Source: Anastrepha obliqua (Eukaryota; Arthropoda; Insecta; Diptera; Tephritidae). Taken from it: a DNA stretch of 64,000 nucleotides. Shown here piece after piece: positions 33,663 to 44,577 of the stretch. The translations under genes were made by a program, and so were the position numbers. The first letter of the stretch is position 1, and the number at the start of each line of letters is the position of its first letter. The notes under the pieces were generated by a model. It made no database searches. It was not told the origin of the DNA and was given only the letters and a program-made list of their open reading frames with translations. Location: the NCBI RefSeq assembly GCF_027943255.1, contig NC_072896.1, positions 30,654,501 to 30,718,500 on the forward strand, written 5' to 3'.

Positions 33663-36600
33663 GGATGGTTCCATGTGTAGAAGTCCACGCAAGTGGGGAA
33701 AGTTACTGATCGCCATTCACTTGGGAATGGCCAGGACGATTCTTCTGCATATGGTTCAAGCAGCTCACAACGGCCGGGATTAGCCCACGTATCCTCTGGG
33801 TAGCTTCCGAACATCCGTTCGGGAGTGAGCTAACGTGAGAAGGCGAAACATTCCAGGATACCTGGTTGTGCGTTGGGTTTGGGACCCGCCACTTAAAAAT
33901 CGCCCCCAATGAAAAGTTTTAAAAAGCCTCGGATGAGACCTCCCTATACTGATGACGACCCCTGCAAACGAACTAAGGATTATGATTTGAGGGCATGCAC
34001 CTGGAATGTCCGGTCCCTTAATGGGGAAGGTGCCTCTGCCCGGCTGGTTGATGTCCTCGTGAGAGTAAAGGCTGACATCACTGCCATCCAAGAGATGCGA
34101 TGGACGGGGCAAGGAAAGAAAACCATGGGACCTTGCGACGTCTACTACAGCTGCCATGTAAAGGAGCGCAAATTCGGTGTCGGATTTGTTGTGGGAGAGA
34201 GACTTCGTCGCCAAGTACTGTCGTTCACTCCGGTGGACGAGCGTCTCGCAACAATCCGCATCAAAGCCCGTTTCTTCAACATATCGCTAATTTGCGCCCA
34301 CGCCCCGACGGAAGAGAAGGACGATGCGACCAAAGATTCCTTCTATGAGCGCCTGGAACGTTCCTATGAGCGCTGCCCCCGCCACGACATAAAAATCGTG
34401 CTTGGCGACTTCAACGCCAGGGTGGGCAAGGAGGGAATTTTTGGTCCCACAGTCGGAAAATTCAGCCTGCACAACGAAACATCCGGTAACGGACAGAGGC
34501 TGATCGACTTCGCCGGGGCCCGAAACATGGTAGTCTGCAGCACCAGATTCCAGCATAAGAAGATTCACCAAGCCACCTGGCTGTCTCCTGATCGAAAAAC
34601 GCGAAACCAGATCGATCATGTTGTGATAGATGGAAGACACGCTTCTAGTGTATTAGATGTACGTACGATCCGAGGACCCAACATCGACTCGGATCATTAC
34701 CTTGTTGCAGCCAAACTGCGCACCCGCCTCTGTGCAGCAAAAAACGTACATCTACCTACGCAAAGAATGTTCGACATCGAAAAGCTGCAATCACAACAGA
34801 CAGCCAGAAGATTCGCCACTCGACTCTCACTCCTGCTCTCGGAGAGCACTGCCCAACAACCCGGCATGCGCGAGCAATGGAGCAACATTTCTCGTTCCCT
34901 ACGTACCGCCGCCGAAGAAGAAATCGGATTCCGGCGAGCCCGAAAAAACAATTGGTACGACGAGGAATGTCATGCTGCCGCAGAAAGAAAGGATGCCGCC
35001 TATAGAGCCACGCTGCGATCGGGCGCAACGCGAGCCATGTGGGATCGCTACAGAGAGCTGAAAAAGGAAGAGAGACGTATTATCCGAAAGAAGAAACGAG
35101 AGGCCGAAATACGTGAGTGCGAAGAGCTTGAGATGCTGGCCAACAGGAACAACGCCCGAAAATTCTACCAGAAAGTTCGGCGGCTTACAGAAGGTTTCAA
35201 GACCGGGGCGTTTTCCTGTAAGAACAAAGACGGCGAACTGGTAACTGACGTACAGAGCAATCTTAGATTATGGAGGGAACACTTCTCGAACCTATTAAAC
35301 AGTGACAGCTGCGCATGTCACCGAGAAAGTGAAGATCCCGATACCCCAATCGTTGACGACGGAATTGTCGTTCCGCTACCCGATCATGACGAGGTGAGAA
35401 TAGCGATAACGCGGCTAAAGAACAACAAAGCCGCGGGCGCCGACGGACTGCCGGCTGAGCTATTCAAACATGGCGGCGAGGAGCTGGTAAGGTGCATGCA
35501 TCAGCTCCTATGCAAAATATGGTCGGATGAAAGCATGCCTGCCGATTGGAATTTAAGTGTGCTCTGCCCAATCCATAAGAAGGGCGATCCTGCAATTTGT
35601 GCCAATTACCGCGGGATTAGTCTTCTAAATATCGCCTATAAGGTTCTAGCGAGCGTATTGTGTGAAAGGCTGAAGCCCACCGTCAACCAACTGATTGGAC
35701 CTTATCAGTGTGGCTTCAGACCTGGAAAGTCTACCATCGACCAAATATTCACAATACGCCAAATCTTGGAAAAGACCCATGAAAGAAGAATCGACACGCA
35801 CCATCTTTTCGTCGACTTCAAAGCTGCATTCGACAGTACGGAAAGGAGTTACCTGTATGCCGCGATGTCTGAATTTGGTATCCCCACAAAACTAATACGG
35901 CTATGTAGGATGACGTTGCTCAACACCAGCAGCGCCGTCAGAATTGGGAAGGACCTCTCCGAGCCGTTTGATACCAAACGAGGTTTCAGACAGGGTGACT
36001 CGCTGTCGTGTGACTTCTTTAACCTGATGTTGGAGAGCATCGTACGAGCCGCAGAACTTAATCGCTCAGGCACAATTTTTTATAAGAGCGTACAATTGTT
36101 GGCGTATGCCGATGATATTGACATCATCGGCCTTAACAACCGCGCTGTTAGTTCTGCCTTCTCCAAACTGGATAAAGAGGCAAAGCGAATGGGTTTGGTG
36201 GTGAACGAGGACAAAACGAAGTACCTCCTGTCTTCAAACAAACAGTCGGCGCACTCGCGTATCGGCACCCACGTCACTGTAGACAGTTATAATTTCGAGG
36301 TTGTAAAAGACTTCGTCTATTTAGGAACCAGCATTAACACCGATAACAATGTCAGCCTTGAAATCCAACGTAGAATCTCTCTTGCCAACAAGTGCTACTT
36401 TGGACTAAGTAGGCAACTGAGCAGTAAAGTCCTCTCTCGTCGAACAAAACTAACACTCTACAAGACTCTCATCATGCCCGTCCTTACGTATGGCGCAGAA
36501 GCTTGGACGATGACAACATCCGATGAAGCGACGCTTGGAGTGTTTGAGAGAAAGATTCTGCGCAAGATTTTTGGACCTTTGCACGTTGGCAACGGCGAAT

Positions 36601-36929
36601 ATCGCAGACGATGGAACGATGAGCTGTATGAGCTTTACGACGACATAGACATAGCACAGCGAATAAAGATCCAGCGGCTACGTTGGCTGGGTCATGTCGT
36701 CCGAATGGATACAAACGCTCCGGCACTGAAAGTATTCGATGCGGTACCAGCTGGTGGTAGTAGAGGAAGAGGAAGGCCTCCTCTGCGTTGGAAAGATCAG
36801 GTGGAGAAGGACTTGGCTTCACTTGGTGTGTCCAATTGGCGCCGGTTAGCACGAGAAAGAAACGACTGGCGCGCTTTGTTAAACTCGGCCAAAATCGCGT
36901 AAGCGGTTATAGCGCCAATTAAGAAGAAG
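33663..36929 (+). mobile_element. Apparently full-length RTE-clade LINE
   Basis: The element is 3267 bp, flanked by a perfect duplication AAACATCTTTTTT (33650-33662 and 36930-36942). It has a ~246-bp 5' leader, one long ORF, a short 3' UTR and an AAG-repeat tail after GCGCCAATTA. Length, single ORF with endonuclease plus RT, and microsatellite-like tail fit the RTE clade. The perfect duplication and intact ORF indicate recent insertion. It is the reference for at least five other fragments in this window. Confidence 0.9.
33909..36902 (+). CDS. RTE ORF: AP endonuclease + reverse transcriptase
   Basis: This is an uninterrupted 997-residue protein encoded by the retrotransposon, expected to nick the target and copy its RNA there. 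The N-terminal apurinic-type endonuclease spans about residues 27-270: TWNVRS (31), QEMRW with catalytic Glu (61-65), GDFNA (166-170), ATW (222-224), QIDHV (234-238) and the terminal SDHYLV (261-266). The reverse transcriptase spans about 490-780 with SLLNIAYKVL, GFRPGKSTIDQI, FVDFKAAFDS (634-643), RGFRQGDSLS and the catalytic YADD (733-736). The C-terminal part has LTYGAEAW, RIKIQRLRWLGHVVRM and RGRGRPPLRW. There is no zinc knuckle or RNase H domain, as usual for RTE. All catalytic residues I can see are present. Confidence 0.92.
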   Translation: MKSFKKPRMRPPYTDDDPCKRTKDYDLRACTWNVRSLNGEGASARLVDVLVRVKADITAIQEMRWTGQGKKTMGPCDVYYSCHVKERKFGVGFVVGERLRRQVLSFTPVDERLATIRIKARFFNISLICAHAPTEEKDDATKDSFYERLERSYERCPRHDIKIVLGDFNARVGKEGIFGPTVGKFSLHNETSGNGQRLIDFAGARNMVVCSTRFQHKKIHQATWLSPDRKTRNQIDHVVIDGRHASSVLDVRTIRGPNIDSDHYLVAAKLRTRLCAAKNVHLPTQRMFDIEKLQSQQTARRFATRLSLLLSESTAQQPGMREQWSNISRSLRTAAEEEIGFRRARKNNWYDEECHAAAERKDAAYRATLRSGATRAMWDRYRELKKEERRIIRKKKREAEIRECEELEMLANRNNARKFYQKVRRLTEGFKTGAFSCKNKDGELVTDVQSNLRLWREHFSNLLNSDSCACHRESEDPDTPIVDDGIVVPLPDHDEVRIAITRLKNNKAAGADGLPAELFKHGGEELVRCMHQLLCKIWSDESMPADWNLSVLCPIHKKGDPAICANYRGISLLNIAYKVLASVLCERLKPTVNQLIGPYQCGFRPGKSTIDQIFTIRQILEKTHERRIDTHHLFVDFKAAFDSTERSYLYAAMSEFGIPTKLIRLCRMTLLNTSSAVRIGKDLSEPFDTKRGFRQGDSLSCDFFNLMLESIVRAAELNRSGTIFYKSVQLLAYADDIDIIGLNNRAVSSAFSKLDKEAKRMGLVVNEDKTKYLLSSNKQSAHSRIGTHVTVDSYNFEVVKDFVYLGTSINTDNNVSLEIQRRISLANKCYFGLSRQLSSKVLSRRTKLTLYKTLIMPVLTYGAEAWTMTTSDEATLGVFERKILRKIFGPLHVGNGEYRRRWNDELYELYDDIDIAQRIKIQRLRWLGHVVRMDTNAPALKVFDAVPAGGSRGRGRPPLRWKDQVEKDLASLGVSNWRRLARERNDWRALLNSAKIA

Positions 36930-36993
36930 AAACATCTTTTTTATTAATTTTGAAACCACCTTTAAAAACGCACGAACTTATGGACTGACCTGA

Positions 36994-37140
36994 TATACTC
37001 TACCAATAAATTATTACATATGTATTAAGTTTTACCTCAAATTCCAACACTTCTTTGTCAAACAAGGCGAGGAATAAGTCTAAAAAATCCGAAAATTCAG
37101 CTGGTATACCTCGCTTTTTGAAAAAAAGCTTTATCTATCA
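36994..37140 (+). mobile_element. Jockey-type LINE, right half of the split RT fragment
   Basis: After the mariner's right end, frames resume with LYQ-IITYVLSFTSNSNTSL and a KSENSAGIPR segment, the weak remains of the fingers and the AGVPQGS block of a Jockey RT, in the position expected from the left half at 32572-32831. Confidence 0.6.
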
Positions 37141-38039
37141 GTTAATGTCCATTGTCCTACAGTGGCTGCTGTACCACAAAGTACAGCACTTGTACCATAC
37201 AGCAGAGTTTTCCTTTATTCCAAGTTGCGTGTTTGATTCGCTTTGCGAAAGAACGTTTGAGAATCGCTGCCCTAGACATTGAATATTTTGTGTAATACTT
37301 GAGAGAATAGAGCATCATTGAAGCGTTGAAAAGTAAACACTTATTCTTGTATGTATGTATGTATACGTACCGATGCGCACGCATTCGAAAAGAGGTCGCT
37401 ACCATCGCGTTTATGTAGTTCGTTTTAGTTTTGCATGACTGCCTTGTAATAAGTCGAATGAAGTTCAGCTCAAAGTCAATTGCGTTTATAGATACGAGTA
37501 TGTAGGTACATATACTTATACATATATACATATACTTAAACTTATATATATATATATGTGCCCATTCATAAAGAGTGTTTGTAAGCGATGTAGGAACATC
37601 AATTTAAATAAAAAGTTTGAGCTCGCTAGAGGTAAGAAAGAATTCTTTCCACTCGATAGCTAATTTGTATGAGAATAATTATGAAAAAGATTTCTGAAAT
37701 CTTCTACTCAACCTTTAATTTGAAAATGATAATAAATTTATTCTCAATTTTCGAGCTTTCCTCAAATATTTTCAATTTATCCCATAGTTAAATAAAAAGT
37801 CTTTTATACTTAATAGAGATTTAGAGCTGTTTGAGCCATACATTTTGAATTAATTTTTGGAGCCTTTGAGGCCACATATCACGAAAGGTGCACTCAACTG
37901 GTTAGCTAAGCAGCTTTAGCTGTTTTCTTGTTAGCGATGATCAATGGACTTCAAAGAGGCTCACAAAAATATAGACCACAAATAATCAAATCCCTTAAGA
38001 TCAGTGTACAGTTCCATCACTGCAAATAATCTTAACAAT
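37141..38039. other. Intron 1 stretch with microsatellites
   Basis: No element recognised. Short TGTA and TATA repeats occur near 37345-37365 and 37510-37557. Confidence 0.5.
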
Positions 38040-38640
38040 GAATTATTACAAAATAAAAAAAAAATGCAGTTTCGAGAATTGTGGACATAAACTTACGAAT
38101 TATGAAATTAATTATCAGAGTAGAAAATAATATTTAAAATATAAAAAAATTAAAATTTTATAAATTAATATATATAATACATTTTTATGCATATTTTTTT
38201 TATAAAATATTTGTTTTTATATGTATTTTTATTTTTTTCTAAAAAATATTTTTTATACGTATTTTTATTATTATTATATAATTTATAAAATCTTATTTTA
38301 TACATATTTTTTTTTATAAAATATTTTTTTATATATAGTATATTTTTAAAAATAATAAAAAAATGCAGTTTCGAGAATTGTCGACATAAATGAAAACTTA
38401 GCGAATTATGAAATTAATTGACAGAGCAGAAAATAATACTTAAAAAATAAAAAAAATTAAAATATTATAAATTATATAATAAATTTTTTTATGAATATTC
38501 TTTTTATAAAATATTTTTTTTGTATATATATTTATTTTTTTCTAAAAAAAATTTTTTTTATACATATTCTTATTATTATTTTTTTTTAATATTTTTTCCT
38601 ACATATTTATATTATTCATTATCAAAATTATATAGGGAAA
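38040..38640. repeat. Tandem duplication, ~300-bp AT-rich unit
   Basis: The block starting ATGCAGTTTCGAGAATTG occurs at about 38063 and 38362, and each copy is followed by the same order of AAATTAAT, CAGA..AGAAAATAATA and TTTTTATAAAATATTT segments. Two copies are clear. Confidence 0.8.
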
Positions 38641-39228
38641 ACTTCAAGCCACTCTTACATTTGATGAGTTTTTTAAGATTTTTGGATTTATAAAATGAAA
38701 AGCAGATAAAAATAAGAAGAAATTTGTATGCATTCTAAAAAAGTCTTCATATATTTAGTTTTTATAAGTCAACTAATAAGAGACATAAGATGTTTTCTAA
38801 CATGCCCAACAATTTGTTTAATAAAATTGCAGTCATAATCTGAAAATTTGCAAATTTCTTAAACAGTTTGATTTTAAATTAAAATATACTCTGCGTATAC
38901 GAAGAGCATTAGATGTCATCAACAATAATTAACAGTCCGCTAACAGCGTCATAGCTCATATAAGTATGTATGTATGCATATGTACGCGTATACAAATGAA
39001 GTGTTTTTAGAAATTAAACTCCCAATCATCTTGCTTACTCATTTTTCGGCAAGAAAGAATTCTATTCACATACATATGCATTCGCACAAACCACATACAT
39101 ATGTACCTACCTATACGCATATGCACTGCTTAGACATTTAACTTCGCCACGCACTCGGCCCTTCGGCGAACCAGCCTACAAATACAATTTTTATAAGTTC
39201 CACTGGGTTTATAAGTGTGTACAAGTAT
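38641..39228. other. Intron 1 stretch, nothing recognised
   Basis: Intron sequence with some ATAC/GTAT dinucleotide-like runs. I see no gene or element. Confidence 0.5.
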
Positions 39229-39229
39229 T

Positions 39230-39645
39230 ATGCTCGTCACTTCTGTTCATCCTATTCGTTGTTGCCGACCAGAGAGGCTACTGCTAGAGCTACTGTTACT
39301 GTTACATTATCTGTTAATAACAACAAATTGCTGTTTACCAGCATATACATACATTTAGTCCCTGCAACAATTTAATTTTCAACTCGCGCAATGAAGTTTT
39401 CTCTTGAAAATACAATTTCATTCACTGGATCATGATGGAAAGAATAATCATTCTTGCACTGGATATATTAGACTCATCAGTTCGTCTTATTCGTTGGTAG
39501 CGAACAGAGAGGCTAGAGTAGCTCTAGCAACTGTTACTCATTACAAAACTGCTGTATTTGTATAAATTCTCTGGATATATTGCGATTGTCGCCTCTGTTC
39601 ATTCTATTCGTTGTTATCGAGCAGAGAGGGTACTGATGTTACTGT
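39230..39645. repeat. Diverged triplication containing ATTCGTTG...CAGAGAGG
   Basis: A segment resembling TCNTATTCGTTG followed by CGANCAGAGAGG appears at about 39248, 39485 and 39603, each trailed by a CTA/GTTACTGTTA-rich stretch. Spacing is uneven (about 237 and 118), so units are partly deleted or partly duplicated. Confidence 0.65.
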
Positions 39646-39986
39646 TGTTAACATAATGTTACATTCCCTGCTAATATATGTAAGTGAATGGATGCTTACG
39701 AGCACATGGGAAAAGAAAGGTTTTTTCACTATTTATACGAATGTCCAGGTCAAGCTAGAGCAAAACTTTGCTGTTAGTCTTCTCTCTCGTCTCTGTCAGT
39801 CTTTGTTACTGCAAATTAACGAAATCAGACAGCGAGACAAAATGTTGGCTGTTATACTTGGAAATCATGAAATGGATTTAACGTAAAAAAAAGGAAAACA
39901 AGAACAAGACATGACACGAGAGCAGTGGAAGAAAACTGACGATAGTCACTAATCAGGATTATTTCCGTAGAAATACTCAATGACTT
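39646..39986. other. Intron 1 stretch, nothing recognised
   Basis: No convincing gene; the open stretch at 39611-39886 shows no known motif. Confidence 0.4.
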
Positions 39987-40840
39987 CAAAGTGCTTTTTG
40001 AACCACCTATTGTTTTGAGAATGGCAACACAAATGACATGTCAAATGTATTCATAATTAACTTAAACGTTTGACATTTACGACATGGAACGCTATACGCT
40101 TGAACAAAATTGGGAAATATTGAAAACCTATTTCCAAAAGGGTGAGTCTTCTTCTTCTTCTTTTCTGATTTTCACATCGGTGGCTACGTCAATAAGCAAA
40201 ATTGTCGGACTTGGGCTCAGAAAATCCACACATTACAGTAGAGAGGCAAATGCATCCACAACGAGTCACTATTTGGTGCGGTTTTTGGTCTGGCGGCATC
40301 ATCGGGCCATTTTTTTTCGAAAATGAGCGTGGAGCCGCGGTTACAGTAAATGGCGAGCGTTACCGTGACATGCTCAACGAGTTGTTTCCAAAGAAGAGGA
40401 TGACATGGACGACATTTGGTTTCAACAGGACGGTGCAACTTGTCACACTACCAAAGTTACACTCGAACTTTTGGCTACCGTTTTTGAAAACCGAATAATC
40501 AGCCGAAATTCCAATATCAATCGGCCGCTTTGGAGCTGTGCTTTAAGCCCGTTGGACTATTTTTTGTGGGGAGCCGTTAAGAACAAATGCTATGCGAACC
40601 ATCCAGAGACGATTGATGCTTTAAAACCCGATATCGAAGTTGCCATTCATGAAATTGGAGCCCAAACAATCGAAAATGTGCTTAAAAATTGGGTTGATCG
40701 AATGGCCTACTGTAAAACCAGTCGTGGCAGTCATTTGAACGATATTATTTTTCATTCATAAATGACAATGTTCAATCTTCAAAATAAAAAAAAAAAGTTT
40801 GAAAAAATATTGAAAATCAAATTTTACATGGCCCACCCTT
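39987..40840 (+). mobile_element. Deleted Tc1/mariner-superfamily element, copy A
   Basis: The right end ends TTTTACATGGCCCACCCTT, followed by TA at 40841-40842. The left tip is lost. Transposase remnants start with ATG at 40084 (MERYTLEQNWEILKTYFQKG) and jump at a CTT run to YVNKQNCR. They continue through VNGERYRDML, WFQQDGATCHTT (second catalytic Asp) and CALSPLDYFLWGAVKNKCYA (third), to a stop at 40761. Frameshifts are present. Confidence 0.85.
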
Positions 40841-40842
40841 TA

Positions 40843-42819
40843 TAAATATATTCTATATTAGAAAAATGTCTTGAAAGCCCATCATGAATTTGAAGTACAA
40901 AATGAAGCCCTTTTGATAATGAAATTCATTCGGGAGGTCATTAAACTGTCTATTAGTGAATGCGTTCATAATTTTCCTTTATGCGCCTGTTTGCTATTTT
41001 ATTTGCGTTTTTCAGTGTTTTTTTTATGCTTGCGACCCTACCAGATCGTGACAAAAATAATGCGCATAAAATGTCTATCATTAAGGTGGCAGTGGAAAAT
41101 AAATGTAAAAAATAATAAAATAGTAAAGCAAGAAGCAAAGTGTGGGCAGCAAGCACACGAGAAAAAAATTAAAATAATATTTCTTGTAATAGCTAGTTCA
41201 CCACACTACCCGTACATCCTTAGATCAGTGACCTTCTTTCGGTTAGTAATCTCCATGATACCTTATACGTAAGCAATTTGGCAGTACTTTGAAAAAATGT
41301 ACATACATTAAAGGATGTTGGTGTAGGAGCGAGTTCAGCTTACTGGTCAAGTCAGAGCTAGCGAAAAGTTAGCAGCTTCCTTCACAAGTAAAAATGCTTG
41401 GTTTTTTTTGTTTCTCATAAGTCTTTCTGCCGAGCTCATAAATTCACTTGAAAGCAAAAAAAGTCGACAAAGTAGAAATTTATAATAGGAAACAGAAATA
41501 TCAAAAAAAAAAGAAACTGAGTTTCAAGACGACTTCATCACGATCGCTTGTCCACAGCCTTTGCACTTTGCCAGTTCCACGGCAATGACGCAAACATACA
41601 TACATACATATGACCATACAATTGAGCTGCAAAAGTTGAAGTTTTGCGGACTTCAAGTGATGCGAGATGGCGATGATGTTGTGGATAGCCAGCGTTGACA
41701 CTAACACATAATATATGCAGCCGATGTACGAGTATGTAGTCAAGGCAGTTGTGTGGTGCGGAGCAGCGGCAGTGATGCGCAACAGTTCGACTGCTGGCTC
41801 AACTCGCTAATGCAACCTTTAACTTGACTTTGTGGCAGCCAAACTGTGAAGAGCGCATGCGAGTATGTGGTCGGTATTGATTTTTTGGGAATTTATTTTA
41901 ATTTTTATTTTCGCATTTCAATTTTTGTGCATTTGTGGTGCTGCATTCGTTTACCTTTATTACGCTTATGAAAGTCAGTACTTTATGGCCACATATTGCT
42001 AAATTTATTATGCGAGTAATAAAAGTAGCATTTAGTTCTTGACTCTAATTGAAAAAAAAAAAATACTGAAAGCCAAATAATTTTCATGACTCCATATTTC
42101 AACAATTGGAATTTCAAGTTCAAGTTCTATCGTTAGTTTGCAATTCCATTCGTATTTTTTCCACTCATAAAACTTTAATTAATTTTTGTTCTCATTCTAG
42201 GCCAATCGAGAAGGAGTTAAACTGCAAACTTGTTTGAATAAAATAATGTCTTTCAATTAAACACCAAATGCATTATGCAAAAGTTTCTAACGAGCCAGAC
42301 GACGCTTTGCAGCTTGGAGATCGCATAAAAATTAGTTTATATTAAAAAATCTATCAGACTTATGGCATAAACTTGTTTAAAAACGAGCGTTTGCTGAAAA
42401 TTAACTTAAAAGTTAAAATAGTCAAGGTTATAAAAAATCAGCTTAATTACTCCTCATGCGACTCTGATTTGTTTTGAGTTATGGTGAACTAACGAAAGTA
42501 AATTATTTATTTATTACTTTTATTATCGCTGTTCGTTTTAGCCAATTAGAGAGGTGAGTGTGAAATTATATAATATAATGAATTTATGTATGTACTGTCT
42601 ATAAAAAACTTCATACATATAATGCCGTAACAAATTTGTGTGGAAATATGATTTGAAAGTTTAGAAAATAAGTATATGCGATAGATTTTCGAACGTCAAC
42701 ACATAAAAATGTGGACAACCGGATAGAGTCAACTTGTTCTTTCATGGTTCTCAAAATTGTTTTATTTATATATTGTAAATATTAATTAATATTATGTAAA
42801 CTATGTAATTTTTATTTTT
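40843..42819. other. Intron 1 stretch, no supported gene
   Basis: AT-rich intron sequence with short ORFs of no recognisable type. Confidence 0.5.
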
Positions 42820-43566
42820 GAAGTGAAACTTGTTAGGCGTCGATGGACGAGCGAGAATAGTAAAATTTCAAGGCCATGCAACGTTTTGGGCATTTTCGTT
42901 CCGCGAGCGAAAAAAAAGATATAACGTAGAGGAAAAGCTGAAAGAGAGCTATACCTTATATGTATCTTAGATACACTTTGAGCTATTCACGTCTTCCTTT
43001 TGTGCGGTCCTTCGTTTTTTCTCCCACTCCTACGCTAGGGCTCTAGTCTAAGTCGGACGACGTTACTTGTATTGTAGGAGCACGAGAGAACCACATATCC
43101 ATTATTTACAAGGCGTTAGAATATAACAGAGAGAGAAAGAGAGTGACGCGTAAACATATAGCAGCAACGCCATATTACTATGGTAGAGCGAAAGAGAGCA
43201 ACATATTGTTAGAATAGGATAGATAGTATTGCGCATGCGCGTGCCTTGTTTATGTACGTTATAGTGTTAGACGCTATATGTGCACACGGCTCTAACGTCA
43301 CGCTAATACATCAGAGCGAGAGAGGGAAACGTTTAGTTAGAATACGACGGATCGTAGTATGCGTGCTGTGGCAGTACGCGTTGGCGACAGACGCTATATA
43401 ACATATATGCAATTGATATACCATGTGTATTCTTATTTAAATTTTGTCTATTTGTATTCTCTGCAAATGTTGTGAATTTATTTAGATATATATTCTTTCT
43501 CTCTCTCTCTCTCATTCTCTCTCGGGTCTCTCCCTCTTTCTTTGCCTGCCTTGAAAGTTTCACTTC
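42820..43566. mobile_element. Candidate unclassified element with 12-bp inverted ends
   Basis: GAAGTGAAACTT at 42820-42831 and its exact complement at 43555-43566 bound 747 bp of more GC-rich, repeat-filled DNA that contrasts with the AT-rich flanks. Inside, three diverged units begin GTTAGAATA at about 43116, 43207 and 43338, GACGCTATAT occurs twice, and purine runs and a CT run are present. No ORF and no clear target duplication were seen. Confidence 0.35.
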
Positions 43567-43714
43567 TGTTATGTGTACTACGTTACACGCATTTTAATTT
43601 TTATTTTTTTAGCGGTAAGAGACTTCCAGACCTTTTGTGTGGTATGCAATGAAATTAGTACGCATATCTATGGAAATTGTGTTTATCCGAGGAGTGAATC
43701 TAATATAACGAATT

Positions 43715-43835
43715 CTCCATAAAATGCATATGCCAAGACTTGGATATATTTACAACAACAACAATATTTATACAAATGATGTATTATGCACATCAACATT
43801 TTTGCCACTTTTGACTTTTCTTTCGTTTTCCTTCT
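43715..43835. repeat. Dispersed repeat, copy at 43.7 kb
   Basis: CATATGCCAAG followed by TTGGATATATTTACA and a similar ~120-bp course is also present at about 46290-46400 in the same orientation. The two copies are clearly diverged. Confidence 0.7.
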
Positions 43836-43872
43836 TGAACGATGATTATTTTTTTTATAAAAGTACATCATA

Positions 43873-44577
43873 GAGGGTGGGGCATGTAAAATCTGCTTTT
43901 TGAATCGGCTATAAAAAAAAACTAATCAATATTTTTTCAAACTTTTTTTTTATTTTGAAGATTGAACATTGTCATTTATGAATAAAGAATAATATCGTTC
44001 AAATGACTGTCACGACTGGCTTTACAGTAGCCCATTCGATCTACCCAATTTTTAAGCACATTTTCGATTGTTTGGGCTCCAATTTCATGAATGGCAACTT
44101 CGATTTCGTGTTTTAAAGCATCAATCGTCTCTGGATGGTTCGCATAGAATTTGTCCTTAACGGCTCTCCACAAAAAATAGTCCAACGGGCTTAAAGCACA
44201 GCTCCGAGGCGGCCAATTGATATCGGAATTCAAAAACGGTAGCCAAAAGTTCGAGTGTAACTTTGGTAGTGTGACAAGTTGCACCGTCCTGTTGAAGCCA
44301 AATGTCGTCCATGTCATCCTCTTCAATTTTTGGAAACAAAAACTCGTTGAGCATGTCACGGTAACGCTCGCCATTTACTGTAACCGCGGAAGAAGAAGAA
44401 GACTCACCACTTTGGAAATAGGTTTTCAATATTTCCCAATTTTGTTCAAGCGTATAGCGTCCCATTTCGTCAATGTCAATCCTTTAAGTAAATTATGAAC
44501 ACATTTGACATGCCATTTGTGTTACCATTCTCAAAAAAATAGGTGGTTCAAAAAGCAAACGCTATATGGCCTACCCG
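43873..44577 (-). mobile_element. Deleted Tc1/mariner-superfamily element, copy B
   Basis: Ends GAGGGTGGGGCATG (left) and CATATAGC... read inward from CGGGTAGGCCATATAG on the right are flanked by TA on both sides. The transposase start MGRYTLEQNWEILKTYFQSG joins at a CTT-coded Ser run directly to AVTVNGERYRDML, so the deletion is larger than in copy A. WLQQDGATCHTT and CALSPLDYFLWRAVKDKFYA are kept. Length is 705 bp. Confidence 0.9.

Larger units (their letters stand above)
32832..36993 (+). mobile_element. Mariner, split by the full-length RTE
   Basis: The inverted ends are TCAGGTCAGTCCATAAGTTC and its complement (ending at 36993), flanked by TA on both sides (32830-32831 and 36994-36995). 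Without the RTE it is about 0.88 kb. The left end runs straight into transposase codons (RILPLLKLVEAEPN), so the start is deleted. The catalytic Asps are all visible: TGDKKWVLYNN, FHHDNARPH and, after a frameshift at about 33386, HSPDIVPCDYHLF. The ORF ends at a stop near 33640. It is a deletion derivative whose ends could still be cut by an active relative. Confidence 0.9.

Noticed and set aside
34287..36852. Minus-strand ORFs across the RTE
   Set aside because: They are shadows of the 997-codon RTE ORF on the plus strand.
41501..41782. Minus-strand ORF of 93 codons
   Set aside because: Low support: no splice partners, no domain and typical chance length for this base composition.
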